Shown: in pieces, positions 8,465 through 15,977 of the stretch
Layout of the letters: each line of letters starts with the position of its first letter
Position numbering within the stretch: the first letter of the stretch is position 1
Assembly: GCA_041984885.1 (NCBI GenBank)
Contig: JBHIXH010000041.1
Span: 1 to 20,364 of the forward strand
Reading direction: 5' to 3'
From: UBA4486 sp041984885
GTDB taxonomy: Bacteria; Pseudomonadota; Gammaproteobacteria; Eutrophobiales; Eutrophobiaceae
DNA: 20,364 nucleotides
Position numbers and translations under genes: made by a program
The notes under the pieces: model-generated
What the model was told of the DNA's origin: nothing
Databases searched by the model: none
Seen by the model: only the letters and a program-made list of their open reading frames with translations

Positions 8465-8817
8465 CAGTTCTCTTCCCAGCGTAATCGATTCCCGGTTGCA
8501 AGATTATATCGTGAAATGGCATTCGCCCGGGTTTCAAGTACCGTGCTCGCACCTTTACACAAGGCGAAATTAAAATGTCCCAGGTTTTCAACCAGCTTGC
8601 ATATGACCCAGTCGGCATTGAGAAAAATGATATCGATGGGATAGCGCATGCCGATCGTATGAATAGAAGAACAGGGCCGGATTAACATCCCTTGTGTAGC
8701 GGTGAGTGGTGTGCGTCCAAGTAATCCGCGCATACGTTCAAACGGGTTTGTCGTCAGCATGACGTGGTCGAGAATAGGTGTGGTGGCGTTGTCCTGATAA
8801 ATCCTGCCGTGCTTCAC
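8464..8817 (-). CDS. DUF192 family protein in Tad operon
   Basis: A 117-aa protein with the DUF192 pattern: ERMRGLLGR near 27-35, GMLIRPCSSIHTIGMRYPID (43-62) and IIFLNADWVICKLVENL, then a Cys-containing C-terminal section. The family is small and of unknown biochemical function. Many members have a signal peptide, but none is visible here, which suggests a cytoplasmic location. The gene overlaps tadC by four bases (ATGA at 8814-8817) and tadD by one (TGATG), so it is translated as part of the operon and is a candidate accessory factor of this Tad machine. Confidence 0.85.
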   Translation of the reverse strand: MKHGRIYQDNATTPILDHVMLTTNPFERMRGLLGRTPLTATQGMLIRPCSSIHTIGMRYPIDIIFLNADWVICKLVENLGHFNFALCKGASTVLETRANAISRYNLATGNRLRWEEN

Positions 8818-9737
8818 AAGATACCTTCGTTCAGGAACTTCATCGCGATTGGGAAGCCGAGAATAATAAACGTTACCGGAAAGATGAACATGATCAGCGG
8901 ACCGACCAGTTTGATCGGTGCCTCCATCGCCAGTTTTTCTGCCCGTTGAAAACGCTCATTACGACGCTGTTCCGCCTGAACGCGTAACACATTCGCCATG
9001 CTCGACCCCATCTTCTCGGCCTGTACCATCGAACTGACAAAGCTGGTGACTTCTTTCACATCGATACGATCCGCCATGCGGCGCAATGCTTCCGAGCGCG
9101 GTAAACCGGAACGCAGATCGCGCAGGACAATACCAAACTCGTTACGTAACGGGCCGGGCGGGGCTTTTTCCATTGCCTGTCCGAGCGCACCTTGCAGGTT
9201 CAGACCGGCTTCGACCGACATAGTAATAAAATCCAGGTAGACCGGCATGGCACGGATGATTGCATTTTCACGACGGATTCGGGTATCGCGTAACCAGATA
9301 TCGGGTAACAGGTAACCGAGGACCGCGGTACCCAGCACGACGACCGGCATATCCTTGTCCAGGGCAGCTAACAGGATCAGTCCGAAGGCAAAACCAAATA
9401 AAATGCTGATGATTCTGACTGCAACAAACTGTTCCGCAGTCAGAAGATAACTGACGCCGGTATGCGACAGGCGTTTTTCAATGCGCTCCATCATTTCATA
9501 CGGCAACCACTGGCAAAAGAAAAAACTGATGATCTGGATCGCCGGCCAGATCAGTTTCAAGCCAACCGGCAGCGGATCCATATAGGTACGGTCTTCCTCG
9601 ATAACCATGTTCTGCAACTGACGAAAAAACCAGAAGCCGAAGAAAATACACAGACCGATACTTAATACGGCGATGTCAAATTGCAGCGAATGTTCGCCCA
9701 GTACCTGTTCCAGTCTTGCCTGTGCTTCTGCGTCCAT
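8814..9737 (-). CDS. tadC: TadC inner-membrane platform protein
   Basis: 307 aa, T2SSF (GspF-like) family. A hydrophobic segment at about 22-40, two more near 107-148, a cytoplasmic helical domain (residues about 165-270, containing MSVEAGLNLQGALGQAMEKA and GSSMANVLRVQAEQRR), and a final hydrophobic segment near 280-300. The GSSMANVLR and KLVGPLIMFIFP patterns are typical of TadC. With TadB it forms the inner-membrane core that the CpaF/TadA ATPase drives. It starts five bases after the tadB stop. Confidence 0.95.
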   Translation of the reverse strand: MDAEAQARLEQVLGEHSLQFDIAVLSIGLCIFFGFWFFRQLQNMVIEEDRTYMDPLPVGLKLIWPAIQIISFFFCQWLPYEMMERIEKRLSHTGVSYLLTAEQFVAVRIISILFGFAFGLILLAALDKDMPVVVLGTAVLGYLLPDIWLRDTRIRRENAIIRAMPVYLDFITMSVEAGLNLQGALGQAMEKAPPGPLRNEFGIVLRDLRSGLPRSEALRRMADRIDVKEVTSFVSSMVQAEKMGSSMANVLRVQAEQRRNERFQRAEKLAMEAPIKLVGPLIMFIFPVTFIILGFPIAMKFLNEGIL

Positions 9738-9742
9738 ATTAT

Positions 9743-10621
9743 TTACACATCAATCGAGGTGATTTTCTTGATCATCGTATAACCGAGCACTTCCATGACG
9801 AAGATGACAAATAACGTGCCCCAGCCAATCGGGGTTGACCACAACATCGCCATCGCTTCCGGTTCGATAAAAAACAGGATGCCGGCTAGCAACAGGGGCA
9901 GGCCGGTCATGACGATGCCCTGCATCTTGCCCTGCGCGGTCAGACTTTCAATCTTGCCTTCCATCTGGTGTTTGCGACGGATTGTCTCGCCGAGCGATTC
10001 CAGGATCTCGGCCAGGTTACCGCCGATCTCGCGATTGATGCGTAACGCTGAGGCAAACATCGAAAAGTCCTGTAATGGCAGCCGTTTTTCCATATTCATC
10101 AACGACACATCAAAGTCGACACCGATGCGTTGTTCGCGGTTGAACAACTCGAACTCCTGGCTAATCGGCGCTGGCTGCTCCTTGACCAGGCTGTCGAGTG
10201 CGATCGACAGGGACGCACCGGCACGCATCGCACCGGACAACATTAACAGCGCATCCGGTAATTGTTCTTCAAATTTTCGCATGCGTTTTTTACGCATACT
10301 TTTATAGATAATGCTGGGCAAGAATGCGAACAGGGCAAATACCGCAAACGTGGTGATGGTGTCGCGGGTTAATAACCAGATAAATGCAGGGACCAATACC
10401 ATCGCCATCAGGTTCATGTAGAACAGACGTGTGGCATCGACGAACATGAACATGTCCGCCATCGTTGCGTCGGTACTCTCGGTAAACGTCTCCTTGTAGT
10501 CACCCATGAACTCCTGACCTTTCAGCATGACGCCAAAGCTGAGGCAGGCGACCGTCATGAAGACAAGACCAATGATCGCAAGGTACAGCGTACCACTGGC
10601 CATGTTCAGGATGATTTCCAT
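9743..10621 (-). CDS. tadB: TadB inner-membrane platform protein
   Basis: 292 aa, T2SSF family. Hydrophobic segments near residues 12-32, 72-86, 88-107, 238-256 and 264-284 flank a cytoplasmic T2SSF domain (about 115-235) with LPDALLMLSGAMRAGASL and EIGGNLAEILESLGETIR, both typical of TadB. It is the paired platform protein of TadC. The ATG at 10621 overlaps the cpaF stop by one base (TGATG), giving translational coupling to the ATPase it works with. Confidence 0.95.
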   Translation of the reverse strand: MEIILNMASGTLYLAIIGLVFMTVACLSFGVMLKGQEFMGDYKETFTESTDATMADMFMFVDATRLFYMNLMAMVLVPAFIWLLTRDTITTFAVFALFAFLPSIIYKSMRKKRMRKFEEQLPDALLMLSGAMRAGASLSIALDSLVKEQPAPISQEFELFNREQRIGVDFDVSLMNMEKRLPLQDFSMFASALRINREIGGNLAEILESLGETIRRKHQMEGKIESLTAQGKMQGIVMTGLPLLLAGILFFIEPEAMAMLWSTPIGWGTLFVIFVMEVLGYTMIKKITSIDV

Positions 10622-12282
10622 CAGTTGTCGAAAATGCTCATGTTGACTGGCAGGCCACGCTTGCGCAGGTCGTCATAGAACTCGGGTACACGACCGGTCG
10701 CGCGAAACTCACCTTTTACCTTGCCGTTTTCATCAAAACCATCCTGTTGATAGATAAAAATGTCCTGCATCTGCACGATGTCACCCTCGGTGCCGGTAAC
10801 CTCGGCGATGTTCACGACTTTACGTGACCCTTCTGAAAAACGGGTTTGTTGTACGACGATATCGACTGCAGAGGCAACCTGGTCACGAATCGCCTTACTC
10901 GGCAGGTCCATACCGGACATCATGACCATCACCTCAAGACGGGCGATCAGGTCGCGCGGTGTGTTCGCATGTGCCGTCGTCAGCGAACCATCGTGGCCGG
11001 TGTTCATCGCCTGCAACATATCCAGTGCCTCACCACCGCGACACTCACCGACGACGATACGGTCAGGACGCATACGTAAACAGTTTTTCACCAGGTCGCG
11101 AATCGGTATCGCACCTTTACCTTCCATGTTCGGTGGTCGAGCCTCCAGGCTGACGATGTGTGGTTGCACCAGCTTCAATTCAGCTGCGTCCTCTACCGTA
11201 ACAATGCGTTCTTCCGGCGGAATGAAGTTTGACAACATGTTCAACAATGTTGTTTTACCGCTACCGGTACCACCCGAGATGATAATGTTTTTATGGTGCT
11301 TCACACACATCTGCAGGAACTCGACCATGCGTTCATCGATTGCACCAAAGTTAATGATGTCCTGCGCCGTCAGTTTGTTCTTAGCAAATTTTCGAATCGT
11401 CAGGCAGGGGCCACGCAAGGCCAGTGGCGGAATAATCGCATTCACGCGAGAGCCATCTTTCAAACGGGCATCGACCATCGGCGAGCTCTCGTCGATGCGT
11501 CTGCCAAGTGGTGAAACAATACGCTCGATGGCGGAAAGCACGGCATCATCACTACTGAACACGACATCCGATTTCGTTAACTGTCCGCCTTTTTCAATGT
11601 AGATTTCGTCATATTTATTCACCATGACCTCGGTGATGTCCTCCTGTGCCAGCAGTTCTTCCAGCGGGCCAAGGCCAACGGCTTCGTTTAATACATCGGT
11701 GGCCAGTTGTTTCTGATCAACATCGCTCGGCAGTTTCGAGGCCATATCCTTGATGATCTCACCGATCATCTTCTCCACATGATGGCGTAACTCGTCTTCA
11801 TCCATGCTGCCAATATCGGTGCGGCGCAGATCCATCATGTGCAGCAACTCGTCATGCACACGATTGCGCCACATAAACCGCTCGGCGTCATAGAGCGATT
11901 CATCGACTTCTATCTCGGCGTGATGTTGTACGCCGATCATGGTGCGTACGTCCTCGATGTCATCTTCATCGACAAATTTACCTTCAGCGGATTCGTCGAC
12001 ACCGGCAGAAATGTGATAGCCGCCAATCGAGATGACGTCTTTGGAACGTAGCGGTCCATATCGGGCATGGACTTCACCATTCACCAGCGTCTGGCCGTTG
12101 CTTTTGTCTTCTATAAACAGGCCATCGGCATTGCGAAAAATATTTGCGTGATACGGGGCTATCTTCCAGCCGCGTAACTGGATCAGGTTATCGCGTGCCT
12201 TGCCAATACCGCATTCATTGACCGGGCAACGTAGCCCCTTGATTTTTTTGCCGGCCTTGGTTTTTACGACAACATCAAACAT
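10621..12282 (-). CDS. cpaF: FHA-CpaF/TadA fusion: Tad pilus motor ATPase with N-terminal FHA-like domain
   Basis: 553 aa. Residues about 120-553 are a CpaF/TadA secretion ATPase: VNKYDEIYIEKGG (221-233), RIDESSPMVDARLKDGSRVN (262-281), Walker A GGTGSGKTT (337-345), acidic VTVEDAAEL (361-369), Walker B region VVGECRGGEALDML (410-423) and His box GHDGSLTTAHAN (429-440). It powers Flp pilus assembly at the inner membrane. Residues about 1-93 look like an FHA domain: GIGKARDN (25-32), H45, SNGQTLVNG (61-69) and a terminal DVISIGGYHI strand (82-91). In usual FHA domains IGR and SRxH contact phosphothreonine; here they read IGK and APYH, so binding may be changed or lost, though N62 and N68 are kept. 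An acidic linker (98-111) joins the parts. The gene follows the secretin by five bases, where cpaE/tadZ often sits. Confidence 0.92.
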   Translation of the reverse strand: MFDVVVKTKAGKKIKGLRCPVNECGIGKARDNLIQLRGWKIAPYHANIFRNADGLFIEDKSNGQTLVNGEVHARYGPLRSKDVISIGGYHISAGVDESAEGKFVDEDDIEDVRTMIGVQHHAEIEVDESLYDAERFMWRNRVHDELLHMMDLRRTDIGSMDEDELRHHVEKMIGEIIKDMASKLPSDVDQKQLATDVLNEAVGLGPLEELLAQEDITEVMVNKYDEIYIEKGGQLTKSDVVFSSDDAVLSAIERIVSPLGRRIDESSPMVDARLKDGSRVNAIIPPLALRGPCLTIRKFAKNKLTAQDIINFGAIDERMVEFLQMCVKHHKNIIISGGTGSGKTTLLNMLSNFIPPEERIVTVEDAAELKLVQPHIVSLEARPPNMEGKGAIPIRDLVKNCLRMRPDRIVVGECRGGEALDMLQAMNTGHDGSLTTAHANTPRDLIARLEVMVMMSGMDLPSKAIRDQVASAVDIVVQQTRFSEGSRKVVNIAEVTGTEGDIVQMQDIFIYQQDGFDENGKVKGEFRATGRVPEFYDDLRKRGLPVNMSIFDN

Positions 12283-12287
12283 GGCAA

Positions 12288-13661
12288 TCAGTTCTCATAT
12301 TCGTCGAGAATCAGATCCTCACGTTCAATCGATTGTTTGAAATTATCGAACATCTGTTGACGGCGGTTGACCTTGCGTTTATTGAATTCTGATTTCGCGT
12401 CATACACGGTGGGTGTAACAAAGATAACCAGTTCGGTCTTGTTGTTGTTCCAGTTCGTTGATTTGAACAGGTTGCCAAGTACCGGAATATCTCCCAGCAA
12501 CGGAATTTTCTCGACGTTCTCACTGATATCGCGATCAATCAATCCGGACATGACCAGCGTCTCCTGATCATGCATGAAGACATCTGTATTCGTTCTACGT
12601 GTAATGAAGGCGGGCACACCACCGACCGCATTGGACGCATCGACCGCACTGATTTCGGTAGACACCTTGGCCATAATCGTATTTTCATCATCCACCAGTG
12701 GCGAAATATTCAACTTGATACCGAACTCTTTGAATTCGGTATTTGATGAACCCAGGTTGCCGGTGGTGACGATCGGTATCTCACCACCAGCGAGAAATTC
12801 CGCTTCGCCGCCGCTGCGTGAACTCAGTTTCGGCTCGGCCAGGATGATGGCATCGCCGGTTGATTCCAGTAACTGGATGCGTGAGGTGATTTCAGTGACC
12901 AGGCCGAAATAACCGAGCGGGCCTGATCGCAGGTTGGCAGCCAGCGGTGAAAAGGATGGTGCCAGATCCCCGTCCGGCGCTGCCCGGAATGTATTGTTAT
13001 CGGCCGCATCGAAAGCCACGCCAACCGATGGACCGGCAATCGCATCGGACCAGTTCACGCCCAACTGGCGCAGTTTACCAATGTTAAATTCCGTGATCTT
13101 CACATCCATGTAGACCATTTTATTTTGCTGCTGCGGGAACTGGATCTCGGTCGGCGGTTCAATTTTGCGAGTCAGATCGATGACCTCTTTATAGGCTTCT
13201 TTAATCGTACCAAGTACGGCTTCATCCGGTTTCATGATAGAGCCGGTTAAAAAGACTTTCTCACCGACCTTGCGAACTTCGATGTCCGGAAACTGTTCGA
13301 GTAATACCCTGAGCTCATGGACAATTCGATCCTGGTCCTTGATCAACACCTGGACCTTCAGGTCACTCTCGGCACCATCGGCATACCAGAGGTGTACCGA
13401 TGTCTCGCCCTCTTCTTCAGCCAGAATCAACAGTTGGCCATTGTCCATTAACGTTGTGCTGATGGTCGAGCCCTTGCCGACAGCGATACGATCCACATCA
13501 CCGACCTCAAGAATCTTGATTTCACCAACAAACACGTTGATCGACGTGACCGGAGTCAATTCCTGGGCCCACAACGGACTGCCCAGCAGCATAAGCATTA
13601 ATGCAAGGAAGTAAGTTTTCACAGTGTTCATACCTTGTGCCTGGTTTTTTATTGTGTTCAT
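12288..13661 (-). CDS. cpaC: CpaC/RcpA outer-membrane secretin of the Tad system
   Basis: 457 aa. A signal peptide (about residues 11-32, ending SPLWA), an N-terminal pilus-secretin domain (about 35-107), a BON-like segment (about 110-165) and a C-terminal secretin domain (about 180-420) carrying ETLVMSGLIDRDISE, IPLLGDIPVLGNLF and TELVIFVTPTVY. It should form the multimeric outer-membrane channel for the pilus. The ATG at 13661 overlaps the cpaB stop (ATGA), but a second in-frame ATG at 13631 leads directly into the signal peptide and may be the true start. No separate RcpB/CpaD gene is seen. Confidence 0.95.
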   Translation of the reverse strand: MNTIKNQAQGMNTVKTYFLALMLMLLGSPLWAQELTPVTSINVFVGEIKILEVGDVDRIAVGKGSTISTTLMDNGQLLILAEEEGETSVHLWYADGAESDLKVQVLIKDQDRIVHELRVLLEQFPDIEVRKVGEKVFLTGSIMKPDEAVLGTIKEAYKEVIDLTRKIEPPTEIQFPQQQNKMVYMDVKITEFNIGKLRQLGVNWSDAIAGPSVGVAFDAADNNTFRAAPDGDLAPSFSPLAANLRSGPLGYFGLVTEITSRIQLLESTGDAIILAEPKLSSRSGGEAEFLAGGEIPIVTTGNLGSSNTEFKEFGIKLNISPLVDDENTIMAKVSTEISAVDASNAVGGVPAFITRRTNTDVFMHDQETLVMSGLIDRDISENVEKIPLLGDIPVLGNLFKSTNWNNNKTELVIFVTPTVYDAKSEFNKRKVNRRQQMFDNFKQSIEREDLILDEYEN

Positions 13662-15367
13662 GGCGTTGTTACCGGTGCTGCGGATTGTTTCAACGACTCA
13701 ACCGGTAGCAGTTGCGATTTCGGTACACCGTCTTCGCTGGAACCGCCGATGATGAGGCGATACATGTTTGGCGGCAGACCCGGTATGTCGACGTCGCCGA
13801 CACCCTGGATTGGGGTGCTGCTGCCGCTGATACCGGCGATGATATTGCCATCCTTGTCACGTACGGTGCCGTCGGCAGCGACGATCAGGTTGGCATCCGT
13901 CATTATCTTGCCGTCCGGCCCAATGACATTGCCGTTTTCATCGACAGTAACGCCCTCGAGTATCTTGCCGTCCGCCGTCATGACATTACCGTTTTCATCG
14001 ATAATGAAGCCGTGTTCATTGACGGTGACTTTCGGTCCACTGATTGTCTTGCCATCCGGCCCGACGATGCTGCCATTGGCGAGGACTTTGACATCATCCT
14101 TGCTGATGACGTTGCCATCGGCATCGACGTAGTCACCGTTTTCATTGATCGTGTAACCGGCCGCCTTCATCATTTCATCCTTCGTCGTGACCGTGCCATC
14201 GGCATTGAAGACCAGTTGATCCGGCGGGATGACATTACCGTTGGCGTCAACGTATTCACCATTTTCATTCAGCGTAATCCCTTCTGCTGCAAGTAACTGA
14301 CCGCCTTTCGTCGTCACTGTGCCGTTTTCAGAGATGACGATGTCGTCTTTGCTGATTACCTTGCCGTCTGCCGTGACCCAGTTGCCGTTTTCATCAATGG
14401 TTGCACCGGCAGCCGCCGCGGCCTTACGCATCAGCGCCAGTTTTTGCAGTTCTTTGGCTTTTTCCAGCAGGTCGAGTGGGGTCAGACCGGTGAATTCCGC
14501 CCAACCACGATCCTTACGGTTACGTAACACCGCGATCAAATCGCCCTGATCCTCGGCAATCGCAAGTAACGCGGCTTCTTCCGGCGATACGTCGACGGTA
14601 ATCGAGGTGAAATTATGACCGGTGCGTTGTTGCGGGTAATTCAGGGAATCCATCGTGGCATCATACGGTTCGCGACCGGTGGCCAGTATGCGAATGTCCT
14701 GCAGCACGGGGATGACCACATCTTTCGCTTCCGCCTGGGCACCGCCGGTCAAGCCAGCGGCGAGATCGCCGACCAGTTCCGGATTCACATTACCACCGGT
14801 TTCCGCCTGCAGGGCGACGTCCTGCAGTGTGCCGGCCAGGTCCGATGCCGCTTGCTCGCCCTGTTTGGAGCGAAAACCGACCTTGTCGGTCTCGATATTC
14901 ACGAACAGATCGACGTGGTTACCGGGACGAAGAAAACCGGCGAACGAATTGACTTCGTCGACCTGGATCGTGATCGCGCGTCGACCTTGGGCGACCAGAT
15001 CGGAAAAATCGACCGGGAAATCCTCGCTCATAAATGTCGTCAGTAACGGTTTACCCACGCCAAGCGGAGAAGATAAAAAGCGCCCGACATAACCCTGGAA
15101 ATTTTGCGGAAGGACGGCATTCGCGTGGACGTACTCAAGCGGAATCGAGGCGATATCAAAGTGTGTTAATTCAACCTGAATCCCCATCGGGATGTCATAT
15201 TTGGCAACGACAACATCGACCAGTTGCTGTTCGTCGCCCTGCATCGAACGCAGCATGGCGGCTTCACGGCTTTTCAGATAGAGGCCGGTAAAGATCGCGG
15301 CGATAATGCCAAAAACTACAGACAGGATGAGAAGGAGTACGGTTTTACTGGTGCTGGTTTCTGCCAT
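13658..15367 (-). CDS. cpaB: CpaB/RcpC pilus assembly protein with C-terminal repeat extension
   Basis: 569 aa, about twice the usual CpaB length. A membrane anchor (9-30), a SAF-like domain (about 48-112, with YDIPMGIQV and PLGVGKPLL) and an RcpC domain (about 128-285, with FLRPGNHVDLFV and EAALLAIAEDQGDLIAVLR). The RcpC domain carries an extra Gln/Ala/Gly-rich insert around 166-215. A helical linker (298-320) then leads into five units of an acidic, Gly/Asn-rich repeat (321-513), and the chain ends with MYRLIIGG (535-542), which resembles the terminal strand of ordinary CpaB proteins. The repeats therefore look inserted just before the last strand. CpaB is a periplasmic protein working with the secretin. 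It follows a 184-base gap, so it may start its own transcript. Confidence 0.92.
   Translation of the reverse strand: MAETSTSKTVLLLILSVVFGIIAAIFTGLYLKSREAAMLRSMQGDEQQLVDVVVAKYDIPMGIQVELTHFDIASIPLEYVHANAVLPQNFQGYVGRFLSSPLGVGKPLLTTFMSEDFPVDFSDLVAQGRRAITIQVDEVNSFAGFLRPGNHVDLFVNIETDKVGFRSKQGEQAASDLAGTLQDVALQAETGGNVNPELVGDLAAGLTGGAQAEAKDVVIPVLQDIRILATGREPYDATMDSLNYPQQRTGHNFTSITVDVSPEEAALLAIAEDQGDLIAVLRNRKDRGWAEFTGLTPLDLLEKAKELQKLALMRKAAAAAGATIDENGNWVTADGKVISKDDIVISENGTVTTKGGQLLAAEGITLNENGEYVDANGNVIPPDQLVFNADGTVTTKDEMMKAAGYTINENGDYVDADGNVISKDDVKVLANGSIVGPDGKTISGPKVTVNEHGFIIDENGNVMTADGKILEGVTVDENGNVIGPDGKIMTDANLIVAADGTVRDKDGNIIAGISGSSTPIQGVGDVDIPGLPPNMYRLIIGGSSEDGVPKSQLLPVESLKQSAAPVTTP
13829..14407 (-). 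repeat. five-unit protein-level repeat in CpaB
   Basis: It encodes CpaB residues 321-513. Three near-full units of 41-42 residues begin at residues 321, 363 and 404, with a core of x-E-N-G-x-y-V-x-A-D/N-G-x-V-I, then an ENGTVTTK or ADGTVTTK half. A shortened fourth unit (about 25 residues) and a fifth (about 45) follow. The last part also shows a 19-residue spacing between two DENGNV motifs. At DNA level a 21-base near-identical copy (one mismatch) recurs 57 bases apart, at 13923 and 13980. The repeats are clear in protein but diverged in DNA. Confidence 0.9.
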
Positions 15368-15551
15368 GTGCGTTTATTCCCGTGAACGTCAATTAGAAAC
15401 GAACAGGGAACAACCTGGCTAGCGGGTCCCCATATTCATCGCAAAACAAACTTATCGTTTTTTATAGGCCCTTTCCTGGGCAGAAATCCGTGGTGTTATA
15501 CTGTCTTTTTATACAATACCTTGTCGAACATCAAGCACTTAAACCCGTGAA
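15368..15551 (-). promoter_or_regulatory. 184-base gap splitting the pilin and machine modules; possible internal promoter
   Basis: The region is AT-rich near 15495-15535. On the minus strand TTGATG (15529-15534) and TATAAA (15508-15513) are 15 bases apart, and TATAAC lies at 15495-15500 without a matching -35. This is a weak promoter candidate for cpaB onwards. I see no ORF in the gap. Confidence 0.3.
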
Positions 15552-15569
15552 TCAGGGAAACGACGGGTT
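15542..15569 (-). terminator. hairpin over the stop of the short pilin-like gene
   Basis: A 7-bp perfect inverted repeat (AACCCGT / ACGGGTT, 14-base loop) encloses the TGA stop and is followed by only three Ts. It is a partial terminator or mRNA-end structure at most. Confidence 0.3.
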
Positions 15570-15977
15570 GAGAAACGTACTTGGATTAACATTGACGTTA
15601 TTTATCATGTTTAAGCCCTGCGACAGTCCGGGAATCCCCGAATTGGCAAAATTTCCAAGCGCATTGACGAACGATGTTGGGTAGTCGTTCATATAATCGA
15701 TCAGTTCCTGAGGCAGTCCGTGATTTGTGTACATCGTGCCGATTTGTGTCAAATTGGTTTCATCCGGGTATTCAGACAGGGAAATTGCGTAAGAGTAGCC
15801 GGTGTAATGGTCACGAAAACGCTGCCAGAGAGCCTCTTTGGCGCTGTAATTATCAGGAAAGGCTGCATTCTGTTCGGATCCGCCGCTGGACATGGCCGCG
15901 GTCAGTGCCATCACGCCAAGACCGACGACAATCGTGTATTCAATCATCGATTGACCGAGTTGTTTGCTCTTCATCAT
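15552..15977 (-). CDS. short pilin-like (TadE/Flp-like) protein
   Basis: A 141-aa protein. Leader MMKSKQLG, then QSMIEYTIVVGLGVMAL: a prepilin-peptidase site after G8 with Glu at mature position +5 and one hydrophobic helix. The mature part (133 aa) is Asn/Pro/Ser-rich towards the C-terminus and has no cysteine. It could be a minor pilin or a TadF-like pseudopilin; I cannot name it more closely. The ATG at 15977 overlaps the stop of the upstream gene (TGATG). Confidence 0.8.
   Translation of the reverse strand: MMKSKQLGQSMIEYTIVVGLGVMALTAAMSSGGSEQNAAFPDNYSAKEALWQRFRDHYTGYSYAISLSEYPDETNLTQIGTMYTNHGLPQELIDYMNDYPTSFVNALGNFANSGIPGLSQGLNMINNVNVNPSTFLNPSFP

Noticed and set aside
10760..11602. 280-aa open frame on the plus strand
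   Set aside because: It lies antisense within the conserved cpaF coding region, has no recognisable domain and no start context; the minus-strand gene explains the sequence.
13712..14296. 194-aa plus-strand frame with repeated sequence
   Set aside because: It is the complement of the CpaB repeat region; the repeated look comes from the CpaB repeats.
13829..14407. Possible CRISPR or DNA tandem array
   Set aside because: Units are in frame inside CpaB, diverged in DNA, and have no constant repeat with unique spacers.
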